This document shows, piece after piece, positions 26,260 through 34,821 of a stretch of 64,000 nucleotides of DNA. The number at the start of each line of letters is the position of its first letter. Position 1 is the stretch's first letter. The stretch spans positions 62,001-126,000 of the forward strand of contig JAFRCS010000017.1 of the NCBI GenBank assembly GCA_017404265.1, given 5' to 3'. Made by a program: the position numbers and the translations under genes. This DNA is from Mogibacterium sp. (GTDB lineage: Bacteria > Bacillota > Clostridia > Peptostreptococcales > Anaerovoracaceae). Under the pieces are notes generated by a model that was not told where the DNA came from, did no database searches, and saw only the letters and a list, made by a program, of their open reading frames with translations.

Positions 26260-27581
26260 CTCCGTTCTCCTCTCTTTTCGTTCCAGACGAATTTGATCGA
26301 TGTGCCTTCAAAATCGAAAGCTTCTCTTATTTTGTTCTCAAGATATCTCGCGTACGAGAAATGCATGAGTTCTCTGTCGTTTATGCTGAATGAGAACAGC
26401 GGCGGCTTGGTACCGATCTGCGTCGCGTAGTAGATCTTGAGCCTGCGTCCCTTGTCCGAAGGCGGCTGTCTCATCATTGTGGCATCCTCGATTATGCTGT
26501 TGAGTTTGCCTGTGGTTATTCGGATCGCTCTGGCGTCCGCTATGCGCGAGCATCTGTCTATGATGTCGAATATCCTAACCTTGTTCAGCACCGAAGTGAA
26601 GATGACGGGAGCGTATGACGCAAACAGCAGTTCCGACTTGATCTTGCGTTCGTAGTCGCGCATAGTGTTGGTCTCCTTCTCTATGAGATCCCACTTGTTG
26701 ACGACTACCAGAAGCCCCTTTCCGGCTTCATGGGCATAGCCCGCGATCTTCTTATCCTGCTCTGTCAGGCCCTCAGCCGCGTCTATCATCAGTACGCATA
26801 TGTCACAGCGTTCTATCGCAGCTATTGCCCTCAGGATGCTGAACTTTTCTATTGAGTCGTTGACCTTGCTCTTTTTGCGCAGGCCGGCTGTATCAATGAG
26901 AGTGTATTCCCTGCCCTTGTAGCTGAACGGCGTGTCTATGGTGTCGCGGGTAGTGCCCGCTATAGGTGATACGATGACTCTGTTCTGCTTTGTAAGGGCG
27001 TTAACGAGCGATGACTTGCCGACATTAGGCTTGCCGATCACCGCGATGTGTATGCTCTCGTCGTATCCGCCGAAAGAATCCTCCGGGAATCCGTCTACTA
27101 TGCGGTCCAAAAGGTCTCCGATATTGGTCATGTTTGCCGCGCTTATGGCGATTGGCTCTCCAAATCCGAGCTCGTAGAAGTCATATGATGCCTCATAGGC
27201 CTTCGACGGAGCGTCAACCTTGTTGACTACAAGTATGACTTCCTTGCCGGTACGGCGGAGAAGATCAGCAACCTCGCTGTCGGCGTTGGTGAGACCGTCC
27301 TTTCCGTCTACCATAAAGATGATGACATCCGCCATGTCCATGGCGGTCACTGCCTGGTCCCTCATCTGCGACAGAATGGTATCATCGGTCCTTACTTCGA
27401 TACCGCCGGTGTCTATGACTCCGAATTCCTTGCCGTTCCAGTCTGTCTCGGCATAAATACGGTCACGGGTAACACCAGGCACGTCTTCCACTATGGCGCG
27501 CCTTTCGCCTATCAGCCTGTTAAAGAGTGTCGACTTGCCGACATTAGGTCTGCCGACTATCGCAAGAATTGGCTTACTCAT
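26256..27581 (-). CDS. der: ribosome-assembly GTPase Der (EngA)
   Basis: Tandem-GTPase needed for 50S maturation. Starting at ATG 27581 it is 441 aa: G-domain 1 with AIVGRPNVGKSTLFNRL and DTGGIEVR, G-domain 2 with AVIGKPNVGKSSLVNALT, DTAGLRKKSKVND and VNKWDL, then a KH-like C-terminal domain. I reject an upstream in-frame start (27641) because it adds 20 unrelated residues inside ftsY, while 27581 has GGAGG upstream and the typical MSKPILAIVGRP start, and overlaps the ftsY stop by 8 nt (ATGAGTAA). It overlaps the plsY-gpsA fusion by 4 nt. Confidence 0.96.
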   Translation of the reverse strand: MSKPILAIVGRPNVGKSTLFNRLIGERRAIVEDVPGVTRDRIYAETDWNGKEFGVIDTGGIEVRTDDTILSQMRDQAVTAMDMADVIIFMVDGKDGLTNADSEVADLLRRTGKEVILVVNKVDAPSKAYEASYDFYELGFGEPIAISAANMTNIGDLLDRIVDGFPEDSFGGYDESIHIAVIGKPNVGKSSLVNALTKQNRVIVSPIAGTTRDTIDTPFSYKGREYTLIDTAGLRKKSKVNDSIEKFSILRAIAAIERCDICVLMIDAAEGLTEQDKKIAGYAHEAGKGLLVVVNKWDLIEKETNTMRDYERKIKSELLFASYAPVIFTSVLNKVRIFDIIDRCSRIADARAIRITTGKLNSIIEDATMMRQPPSDKGRRLKIYYATQIGTKPPLFSFSINDRELMHFSYARYLENKIREAFDFEGTSIKFVWNEKRGERR

Positions 27582-28470
27582 CGAATATGCCCTCCACGAA
27601 ATCGTGCGCGTTGAACGGCACAAGGTCTTCCATCTTTTCACCCACGCCTATGAACTTTATCGGCATGTCGAATTCATCAGTTACTGTGATGGAAATGCCT
27701 CCGCGGGCAGTTCCGTCCATTTTTGTGAGTATGATACCCGTTATCTCGGAGATGCCGTTGAACTCTTCTGCCTGGTTCACGGCATTCTTGCCGGTAGTGG
27801 CATCAAGCACAAGGATGTTCTCTCTTGCTGCCTCAGGCCACTCCCTTGAGATGACCTTGCTCATCTTCTCCAGCTCTTTCATGAGGTTCACTTTATTCTG
27901 GAGTCTGCCGGCGGTATCGCATATGAGCACATCCACGTTATTTGCTTTCGCGGACTGTATTGCATCATAGATAACAGCCGTAGGATCCGCGCCTTCCTCG
28001 CGCTTTATGACCCTTACACCTACTCTGTCGCCCCACAGCTGCAGCTGTTCTGCCGCTGCGGCACGGAAAGTATCTGCTGCCGCAAGCATCACGTTCTTGC
28101 CCTTCTGTTTATACATGTGGGCCAGTTTCGCGATCGAAGTAGTCTTGCCGCCGCCGTTTATTCCTATCATCAGGATTATGAGCGGGTACTCCTCTGTCAT
28201 GAGGTTTCGCTCACCCTTGTCCATGATCTCTTCAAGGATACGGGAGAGTTCTTTTTTGATCTCGCGCTCTCTGGTGATGTATTTATAGTTGATGGCCTTG
28301 TTGAGTTCTTCGATTATCTTGCTTGAAGTCTCGATGCCGACATCAGCCATTACAAGAGACTCCTCGAGCTGATCGAGGAACTCCGGACCCAGTTCCGGAT
28401 TGTCGTAGACCGCCATTGTAATGGAGTCTATGAATTTGCGGAATGCGTTTTTCTTTTCAAAAAGTGCCAT
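27574..28470 (-). CDS. ftsY: signal recognition particle receptor FtsY
   Basis: SRP-receptor GTPase that docks ribosome-nascent chains at the membrane. The 298 aa comprise the N domain (four-helix bundle, LEESLVMADVGIETS) and G domain with P-loop GINGGGKTTSIAKLA (a slight variant of GVNGVGKTTT), AADTFRAAAAEQL, DTAGRLQNKVNLMKEL and LTKMDGTARGG. It lacks the long acidic A domain of enterobacteria, as usual in Firmicutes. It follows smc, the standard rnc-smc-ftsY order. Confidence 0.97.
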   Translation of the reverse strand: MALFEKKNAFRKFIDSITMAVYDNPELGPEFLDQLEESLVMADVGIETSSKIIEELNKAINYKYITREREIKKELSRILEEIMDKGERNLMTEEYPLIILMIGINGGGKTTSIAKLAHMYKQKGKNVMLAAADTFRAAAAEQLQLWGDRVGVRVIKREEGADPTAVIYDAIQSAKANNVDVLICDTAGRLQNKVNLMKELEKMSKVISREWPEAARENILVLDATTGKNAVNQAEEFNGISEITGIILTKMDGTARGGISITVTDEFDMPIKFIGVGEKMEDLVPFNAHDFVEGIFDE

Positions 28471-28479
28471 TATTTCTCC

Positions 28480-31400
28480 TTATTCGAGGCCCTCAGCGTC
28501 GAATTCATCGCCCAGCCTGAGCGACAGCATGCGTGAGATGCCCTGCTCAGGCATAGTCACGCCGTAGAGTACGTCTGCGTGTTCCATGGTCGCCTTCTGG
28601 TGAGTTATGAGGGCAAACTGTATGTTTTCGAAATTTTTGAGGTAATCCGAGAACCTCCCGATATTCACTTCGTCCAAAGCTGCCTCTACCTCGTCAAGTA
28701 TGACGAAAGGTGTAGGTTTTGCCTTCAGGACCGCAAACATCAGCGCTATCGCTGTCAGCGTCTTCTCACCGCCGGAAAGCAGATTGATGTTCTTGAGCTT
28801 CTTGCCCGGTGGCTGGGCTGTGATCTCGATGCCGGACTCAAGCGGTTTTGTTTCATCTTCAAGTCTCAGCTCCGCGTAGCCGCCTCCGAAGAGTTCTCTG
28901 AAAGATTCTTCAAAATTGACAACGACACGGTCGAAATTTTCTTTGAACTTGGTTTTGATGGTCTTGTCCATGTTGGTGATGATCTCGTTGAGCTCAGCCA
29001 TGGCCTTTGTAAGGTCGGCCTCCTGCACCGTCATGAACTCATATCTCTTGCTGACTGCCTTGTACTCCTCGATGGCGCCTATATTTACATCACCTATCTC
29101 GGCAAGACGCAGCTTTATCTCTCTCGATTCACGATTGCCCGCTGTAATCGCGAAGTTTTCATCTCTCATGTCGAGAGCCTCAGCGTACGACACCTCGAAT
29201 TCATCCCAGAGCTTGTCTTTCTGGGTATCGAGCAGTGTTTCGTTCTTGGCTGTCCTGATCTCGAGTCTGTAGCGCTCGTCACGGACGGATTCCAGAGTCT
29301 CTCTGTCCTTCTTCTGAGCCGCAAGAAGTTCGTCGCTCCTTGCTCTGCCTTCCTCGAGTCTTGCGCTTATATCAGCGATCTTCTCCTCGAGTTCAGCCTT
29401 CTCCCGGCTGAGAGCGCGCTCAAGTCCGCCGGACTTCTCACCGGTCGCGGAGAGCTTGTCCCTGTCAGCGGTCAGCTGCTCGCGAGCCGCTGTATTGTCT
29501 TCTACCGCAGCCTCCAGTTCTGTAACGACGTCTCTGACTCGCTCTATCATCTCGTTGTTGGCAAAGATCCTGGATTCGCTTTCTCCGATCTTTACTCTCA
29601 GAGCTACTATGCGCTCATTGTCCTCTTCGATGACAGGCTTCATAGCCTCGGCTTCCTTCATCAGCTCATCCGCCTTTGCTTCTGCCTCGGCATACTCTTT
29701 CTCAGCTTCGTCGATGCTCTTTCTGTGGTCTTCGATCATGCTGTCGGCTCTCGCGATATCCGAATCGAGAGTCTCCATGTTTGATCTGAACCTCTCGGCT
29801 GCGCCTTCATCCTCTTTGACAAGGGATTCAGCGTGTTCTTTGTCAGCTCTGAGAACGTTGCCTTCGATATCGAGCTCTGTGATCTGGGCACGCAGGCTGT
29901 CTCTTTCTGCCCTGAGTGCTGTCCTCTCGGAATCGAGCTTGTCCTTGGATGCATTGAGTTCAGCTGTTTTAGCGGCGTACTGCTCGATCTTTCCCTTGAG
30001 AGTGTTTATCTCGTTCTTTCTGTCAAGCAGATTGGCCGTTCTGTTTCTGTATCTTCCGCCTGTGATAGCTCCATAGGCGTTTATGACTTCACCTTCTCTT
30101 GTGACTACCCTGAAGCCGCCTATATCCTTCTTGGAGATACGGATGGCCTTCTGCATATCCTCAGCGATGATGACCCTGCAAAGAAGATAATCGGCTATCT
30201 CTCTATAGCGGTCATCACATCTGACCATGTCCGATGCTATGCCGATATAGCCGTCGGCGTTCTTTACATCAGGAGAAACAGCGATCCTGTCAGCTTTTAC
30301 AGACTTTACAGGCAGGAATGTCACTCTTCCGGCTCCCGTCTCCTTGAGCCAGTCGATCGTCTTTGTTGCCGATTCATCATCTTCACATACGATATTCTGC
30401 AGAGAATTGCCCAGAGCGGTCTCTATGGCAGTTTCATATCCCAGAGGAACATCGATGATGTCTGAAACCGTGCCTATCATGCCTCTTCGGCCTGCGTTCA
30501 TGACCGATCTGACCGCGTTGTTGTATCCTTCATAGTTGGCTTCCATCTCTTCGATGGTGCTGCGGCGCGCTATGGCCTGATTTGCCCTTACCGATGTCTC
30601 ATCAATTTCTTTAATGGTCTTTTCGATCTTTGAAGCAACGGTAACAATGTTATCGGTAACTAAGTCGAGTTTATATTTTTTACCCTTGAGCTGGGCCTCG
30701 TTCTCAGCGATTTTCTTCTCTATGGCCCTGAGGTTTTCTTTGTTTTCCGCATCCGTTTTGTCTTTGGTCTCGAATTCGTCCGTAAGACTGTCCTTGCGTT
30801 CCTCAAGAGTGTTCTTATAGTTGCTCAGGGTCTTGATCTCAGCATTTCTGGTAACATTCTGATTGTTGATGTCTATCAGCCTGCTCTTGATCTCCTCTGT
30901 CTCCATTGCAATGGAAGATGCTTTGCGGCTGTCATCGTTCATTTTTAGGATAGCGTCCTGCAGCTCAGCCCTGATCTTTTCGACATCGTTGTCCATGGAC
31001 TTCTCGCCTTCTTCAAGCTTGGCGAGTTCAGCCCTTTCAGCTTCGAGCCTCTCACTGTCGGCTTTGAGTTCTTCGTCGAGTCTTGTCAGTTCTTTTTCTA
31101 TGTTGATCAGGCGCTCCTTATTGAGCTTTCCTCCGCTGGTAATATCCGCAAGATCATCTATGGTCTTGAGGAGCTTAGCGTTAAGATCCGAATGCTCGTC
31201 GTTGAGATCGGCTTCCGTATCTCTGACGGTCTCCAGTTCTTCTTCCGTGGCGCTGAGTCTTTCGGCTGTTTCATCAAGCTTTGTCTGGAGATCCTCCAGT
31301 TCTTCCTTGCCTTCCCTTACGTTGACCTCAAGATTGTCAAGGTTGTGCAGGATTATATTGATGCCAAGGGTCTTGTATCTGTCCCTGAGTCCGATGTACT

Positions 31401-32040
31401 CCGTGGCCTTCTCGGAATCTTCTCTGAGCCCGTCTATACGGCTCTCGATCTCCGCGATGATGTCTCTTACGCGGTCGAGGTCTATCGTAGCTGCCTTGAG
31501 TTTGTTCTCAGCTTCCGTCTTGCGGCTCTTATAGAGCACGACTCCGGCTGCTTCTTCAAATATCTGCCTTCTGTTCTCAGGCTTTGTGCTGACTATATCG
31601 GCGATCTTTCCCTGTCCGATGATTGAGTATCCTTCAACACCGATGCCCGTATCCATGAAAAGCTCACGGATGTCCCTGAGTCTGCACGGATTGCCGTTGA
31701 TGAGGTATTCGCTTTCGCCGGATCTGAACATGCGCCTTGTTACGGCGACTTCGCTGTACTCGAGAGGCAGTATCCCGCCTGAATTGTCAATGACAAGAGT
31801 GACCTCGGCCATGCCCTTAGGCTTTCTGGTCGCGGTGCCTGCAAATATGACATCCTGCATCTTTGAGCCGCGGAGCTGCTTGGAACTCTGCTCGCCAAGC
31901 ACCCATCTAAGAGCGTCAGAGATATTGCTCTTTCCGCTTCCGTTCGGACCTATGATGCAGGTCACACCGTCATTCAGTTCTATCGTCACAGGGTCTGCAA
32001 ATGATTTGAAACCCTGCATCTCTATCCTTTTGAAATACAC
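28480..32040 (-). CDS. smc: chromosome segregation protein SMC
   Basis: Condensin ATPase, 1186 aa, full length. The N-terminal head reads MQGFKSFADPVTIEL with Walker A CIIGPNGSGKSNISDAL and RGSKMQDVIFAG; long coiled coils flank a hinge around residues 500-650 (GMIGTVSDIIDVPLGYETAI, then GAITGGRYRN); the C-terminal head has signature LLSGGEKTLTAIALMFAVL and Walker B FVILDEVEAALDEVN. The kleisin and accessory partners ScpA/ScpB are not in this window. It lies 4 nt after rnc. Confidence 0.98.
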   Translation of the reverse strand: MYFKRIEMQGFKSFADPVTIELNDGVTCIIGPNGSGKSNISDALRWVLGEQSSKQLRGSKMQDVIFAGTATRKPKGMAEVTLVIDNSGGILPLEYSEVAVTRRMFRSGESEYLINGNPCRLRDIRELFMDTGIGVEGYSIIGQGKIADIVSTKPENRRQIFEEAAGVVLYKSRKTEAENKLKAATIDLDRVRDIIAEIESRIDGLREDSEKATEYIGLRDRYKTLGINIILHNLDNLEVNVREGKEELEDLQTKLDETAERLSATEEELETVRDTEADLNDEHSDLNAKLLKTIDDLADITSGGKLNKERLINIEKELTRLDEELKADSERLEAERAELAKLEEGEKSMDNDVEKIRAELQDAILKMNDDSRKASSIAMETEEIKSRLIDINNQNVTRNAEIKTLSNYKNTLEERKDSLTDEFETKDKTDAENKENLRAIEKKIAENEAQLKGKKYKLDLVTDNIVTVASKIEKTIKEIDETSVRANQAIARRSTIEEMEANYEGYNNAVRSVMNAGRRGMIGTVSDIIDVPLGYETAIETALGNSLQNIVCEDDESATKTIDWLKETGAGRVTFLPVKSVKADRIAVSPDVKNADGYIGIASDMVRCDDRYREIADYLLCRVIIAEDMQKAIRISKKDIGGFRVVTREGEVINAYGAITGGRYRNRTANLLDRKNEINTLKGKIEQYAAKTAELNASKDKLDSERTALRAERDSLRAQITELDIEGNVLRADKEHAESLVKEDEGAAERFRSNMETLDSDIARADSMIEDHRKSIDEAEKEYAEAEAKADELMKEAEAMKPVIEEDNERIVALRVKIGESESRIFANNEMIERVRDVVTELEAAVEDNTAAREQLTADRDKLSATGEKSGGLERALSREKAELEEKIADISARLEEGRARSDELLAAQKKDRETLESVRDERYRLEIRTAKNETLLDTQKDKLWDEFEVSYAEALDMRDENFAITAGNRESREIKLRLAEIGDVNIGAIEEYKAVSKRYEFMTVQEADLTKAMAELNEIITNMDKTIKTKFKENFDRVVVNFEESFRELFGGGYAELRLEDETKPLESGIEITAQPPGKKLKNINLLSGGEKTLTAIALMFAVLKAKPTPFVILDEVEAALDEVNIGRFSDYLKNFENIQFALITHQKATMEHADVLYGVTMPEQGISRMLSLRLGDEFDAEGLE

Positions 32041-32044
32041 TTAG

Positions 32045-32746
32045 CTATACTCCCTTCGAAAGCGCGTCTTCCGCGGCTGCCTGCTCGGCCTTGGCTTTGC
32101 TTTGCCCTGTGCCGGAGCCTGCAGTCCTGCCGTTTATCAGCACTTCTATAGTAAATACTTTATTGTGGTCCGGACCGGATTCAGCAACCATGCGGTATTC
32201 GATCCTGACGTTATGATCTGTTTCCTGGAGCTTCTCCTGAAGTCTTGTCTTGTAGTCCTTGTTGAGCTTTCCTTCCGCTCCGAGCTTTATCTTGTCCTTA
32301 AGCAGCCTGAGTATGACCTCCCTGCCCGCGTCATAGCCGCCGTCAAGTATGATAGAGCCTATGAGCGCTTCAAACGCGTCGGCCAGTATCGAGGCTTTCT
32401 CTCTGCCGCCGCTCGATTCTTCTCCTCTTCCGAGGTAGAGAAATTCCCCAAGTCCCATTTCCGCTGCGGCCTCAGCGAGCGAAGACTCGCATACCACATC
32501 CGCACGGCACCTCGAGAGCTTACCCTCATGGGCAGATCCCATGATGTCAAAGAGCTCAGCTCCTACAACCGCGTCTACATAGGCATCACCTATGAACTCG
32601 AGCCTCTCGTTGTTGTGCTCATAGCCCAGCTTCTGCTCGGAAGCGTAAGAACTGTGAGTCAGAGCGTTCTTAAGGAGCTTCTCATTTTTGAAGCGGTAGC
32701 CTGTGACCTCATACAGTTTTTCAAAGCTCTTGGCCCTGGCCATCAT
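32045..32746 (-). CDS. rnc: ribonuclease III
   Basis: Double-strand RNA endonuclease for rRNA processing. It has 233 aa, with the RNase III signature ERLEFIGDAYVDAVVGAELF, the second acidic site ASILADAFEALIGSIILDGG, and a C-terminal dsRNA-binding domain (DYKTRLQEKLQ, VLINGRTAGSGTGQSKAKAEQAAAEDAL). It overlaps the plsX end by 4 nt. The acyl carrier protein gene often found between plsX and rnc is missing here. Confidence 0.97.
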   Translation of the reverse strand: MMARAKSFEKLYEVTGYRFKNEKLLKNALTHSSYASEQKLGYEHNNERLEFIGDAYVDAVVGAELFDIMGSAHEGKLSRCRADVVCESSLAEAAAEMGLGEFLYLGRGEESSGGREKASILADAFEALIGSIILDGGYDAGREVILRLLKDKIKLGAEGKLNKDYKTRLQEKLQETDHNVRIEYRMVAESGPDHNKVFTIEVLINGRTAGSGTGQSKAKAEQAAAEDALSKGV

Positions 32747-33765
32747 TCTTCTCCCTTACCGGTAAGCGCGTCTATGCTGCCGACCGCTTCCGCTATCATG
32801 CCGGTAATGTCATTGTCGACATAGTCGACAGCCCTGTGTATGGCATAATAGACTTCCGTAGCTTTGGAGTTGCCGTGGATCTTCAGCACTGAGCCTTTGA
32901 GGCCGAGTATAGGCGCTCCGCCGGCGTCTGAGTAATCGAAGACTTCCTTGATCTCCTTGATCTTGCTGTATGCCAGCATAGCGCCGGCCTTGGCTACGAT
33001 GCCCTCAGTCAGCTTTCTCTTGAACTCTCTCATTATGGCAAGACTCATGCCTTCGCTGCTCTTAAGGTATACGTTGCCGCTGAATCCGTCGGTGACTACA
33101 ACGTCAGTCTCACCGAAAATGACGTCACGGGCCTCGATATTGCCCTGGAAGTTTATATCTGCCTCCTTAAGCAGGTTGAATGCTGTCTTGTGGAGATCAT
33201 CTCCCTTGCCTTCTTCGGCTCCGATGTTAAGAAGCCTAACGACCGGACTCTCGTTCCCCGTGATGCCGCGAACGAAAATGCTTCCCATGATACCGTACTG
33301 ATAAAGGTATTCAGGCTTGGCTTCAACACTTGCGCCGCAGTCCAGGAGCAATGTGACTCCTTCTTTGCCCGCGCGAGGGAACCATGCCGCGATGGCAGGC
33401 CTTTTGATGCCCTTTATCCTTCCCAGTGTGAACAGTCCTCCTGCGAGAAGCGCGCCCGTGCTTCCTCCGGAAACAAAGACGTCTCCCTCACCGTCCTTGA
33501 GCATGTTCATGCCCTTGACTATGGTGGAGTCTTTCTTCTTTCTGACTGCCATTGCCGGGAACTCCTCGTTAGAGATCACCTCTGTGGCATTTACGATCTC
33601 GATGTTATCGCCTTTCCACCTGTTGGCCTTCAGCTGCTTGCGGATCTCGTCCTCCGGTCCGAGTATAACGACCGTCTCGCTGATCTCAGATGCGGCTTTC
33701 ACAGCCCCCTTTACGATCTCTTCAGGCGCGTAATCGCCGCCCATGCCGTCAATAAGTATTCTCAT
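32743..33765 (-). CDS. plsX: phosphate acyltransferase PlsX
   Basis: Converts acyl-ACP to acyl-phosphate, the donor used by PlsY. The 340 aa start with the family hallmark MRILIDGMGGDYAPEEIVKG, followed by MAVRKKKDSTIVKGM, VSGGSTGALLAGGLFTLGRI, LLDCGASVEAKPEYLYQY and VVTDGFSGNVYLKSSEG. Being in the same operon as the PlsY-GpsA fusion, it completes the acyl-phosphate route to lysophosphatidic acid in one transcription unit. Confidence 0.97.
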   Translation of the reverse strand: MRILIDGMGGDYAPEEIVKGAVKAASEISETVVILGPEDEIRKQLKANRWKGDNIEIVNATEVISNEEFPAMAVRKKKDSTIVKGMNMLKDGEGDVFVSGGSTGALLAGGLFTLGRIKGIKRPAIAAWFPRAGKEGVTLLLDCGASVEAKPEYLYQYGIMGSIFVRGITGNESPVVRLLNIGAEEGKGDDLHKTAFNLLKEADINFQGNIEARDVIFGETDVVVTDGFSGNVYLKSSEGMSLAIMREFKRKLTEGIVAKAGAMLAYSKIKEIKEVFDYSDAGGAPILGLKGSVLKIHGNSKATEVYYAIHRAVDYVDNDITGMIAEAVGSIDALTGKGEE

Positions 33766-33777
33766 ATTACCCTCTCT

Positions 33778-34815
33778 TTATCCGGCATGCCTGCGTCTGA
33801 GCTGCCCGCATGCCGCATCAATATCTTTTCCAAGCGTGCGCCGTACAGTTACGGCCACGCCGTTTTTCTCCAGTATGTCTTTGAATCTCTTTACGCTATT
33901 GCCGTTTGCCGTCTTGTACGATCTGCCCTCCACTTCGTTCAGCGGTATCAGGTTCACATGAGTGAGCCAGCCTTTAAGACGTCCTGCGAGTTCTTCCGCG
34001 CAAGCGGCTGAATCATTGAATCCGTCTATAACGGCATATTCGAAGGTTATCCTCCGTCCCGTGATCTCTGTGTATTCCCTGCAGGCCTCCAGCAGATCGT
34101 CATAGCTGTATTTCTTCGCGACCGGCATGGACATCTGCCTTATTTCCTGATTCGGAGCGTGAAGCGACACCGCCAGATTGACTTGCGGAAAATCCGCTGC
34201 GAAGGCTCTTATCTTAGGGATTATGCCGCAGGTGGAGACTGTGATGTTGCGCAGCCCGAGCCCATAGCCCTTGCTTTCGTGTATCAGGCGTATGAATCGC
34301 GAGACTTCTTCGTAGTTGTCGAAAGGTTCACCCATTCCCATTATCACGACGTGGCCTATGTCGCTTCCGGTCAGCTTTCTCATCGCAAGGACCTGCCCCA
34401 GCATCTCGCCGCCTGTAAGGCTTCTGTCAAGGCCCTCCATTGTGGACGCGCAGAACGTGCATCCCATGCGGCAGCCGGACTGTGAGGAGATGCAGATCGA
34501 GTTTCCGTATTCATATTTCATGAACACGGACTCGACTTCTGTACCGTCCATGAAGCGGAACAGGCACTTGACCGTGCCGTCCTTTGCTTCCTGCGTCCTT
34601 ACTGCTTCAGGCAGACCGATGCTGTACTCAGCTTCCAGCTTTTCGCGAAGGCTTTTAGGCACATTGGTCATCTCATCGTATGAGGCAGCTCCTTTTGAAA
34701 GCCAGCCGAATACCTGAGCCGCCCTGAACTTCTGCTCACCAAGACCGGTCACTATGTCCCCGAGTTCTCCGGGCGTGAAGTTCAGTATGTTTTTTCTGAC
34801 CTCTGCCTCCTGCAT
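33778..34815 (-). CDS. rlmN: dual-specificity rRNA/tRNA methyltransferase RlmN
   Basis: Radical-SAM enzyme making C2-methyladenosine at A2503 of 23S rRNA and A37 of some tRNAs. In 345 aa the C-x3-C-x2-C motif is GCRMGCTFCAST, preceded by ISSQSGC; downstream are GMGEPFDNYEEV, ISTCG-type VSTCGIIPKIRAF, LAVSLHAPNQEIR and the NLIPLNEVEG stretch. The C-terminal cysteine needed for the methyl-adduct chemistry lies in AACGQLRRRHAG. Lies between ileS and plsX with short gaps (6 and 12 nt). Confidence 0.95.
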   Translation of the reverse strand: MQEAEVRKNILNFTPGELGDIVTGLGEQKFRAAQVFGWLSKGAASYDEMTNVPKSLREKLEAEYSIGLPEAVRTQEAKDGTVKCLFRFMDGTEVESVFMKYEYGNSICISSQSGCRMGCTFCASTMEGLDRSLTGGEMLGQVLAMRKLTGSDIGHVVIMGMGEPFDNYEEVSRFIRLIHESKGYGLGLRNITVSTCGIIPKIRAFAADFPQVNLAVSLHAPNQEIRQMSMPVAKKYSYDDLLEACREYTEITGRRITFEYAVIDGFNDSAACAEELAGRLKGWLTHVNLIPLNEVEGRSYKTANGNSVKRFKDILEKNGVAVTVRRTLGKDIDAACGQLRRRHAG

Positions 34816-34821
34816 ATTGCA

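Noticed and set aside
27582..27641. Upstream start for Der adding 20 residues
   Set aside because: The added residues lie within ftsY, do not resemble Der, and the downstream ATG has a good SD and the canonical MSKPILAIVGRPNVGKS start.
28579..29784. 401-codon plus-strand open frame
   Set aside because: Antisense to smc, whose domains are intact; composition typical of reverse-complement shadows.
32743..32746. Missing acpP between plsX and rnc as evidence of gene loss
   Set aside because: acpP location varies among Clostridia and it may be elsewhere; the 4-nt plsX-rnc overlap is normal operon compaction.
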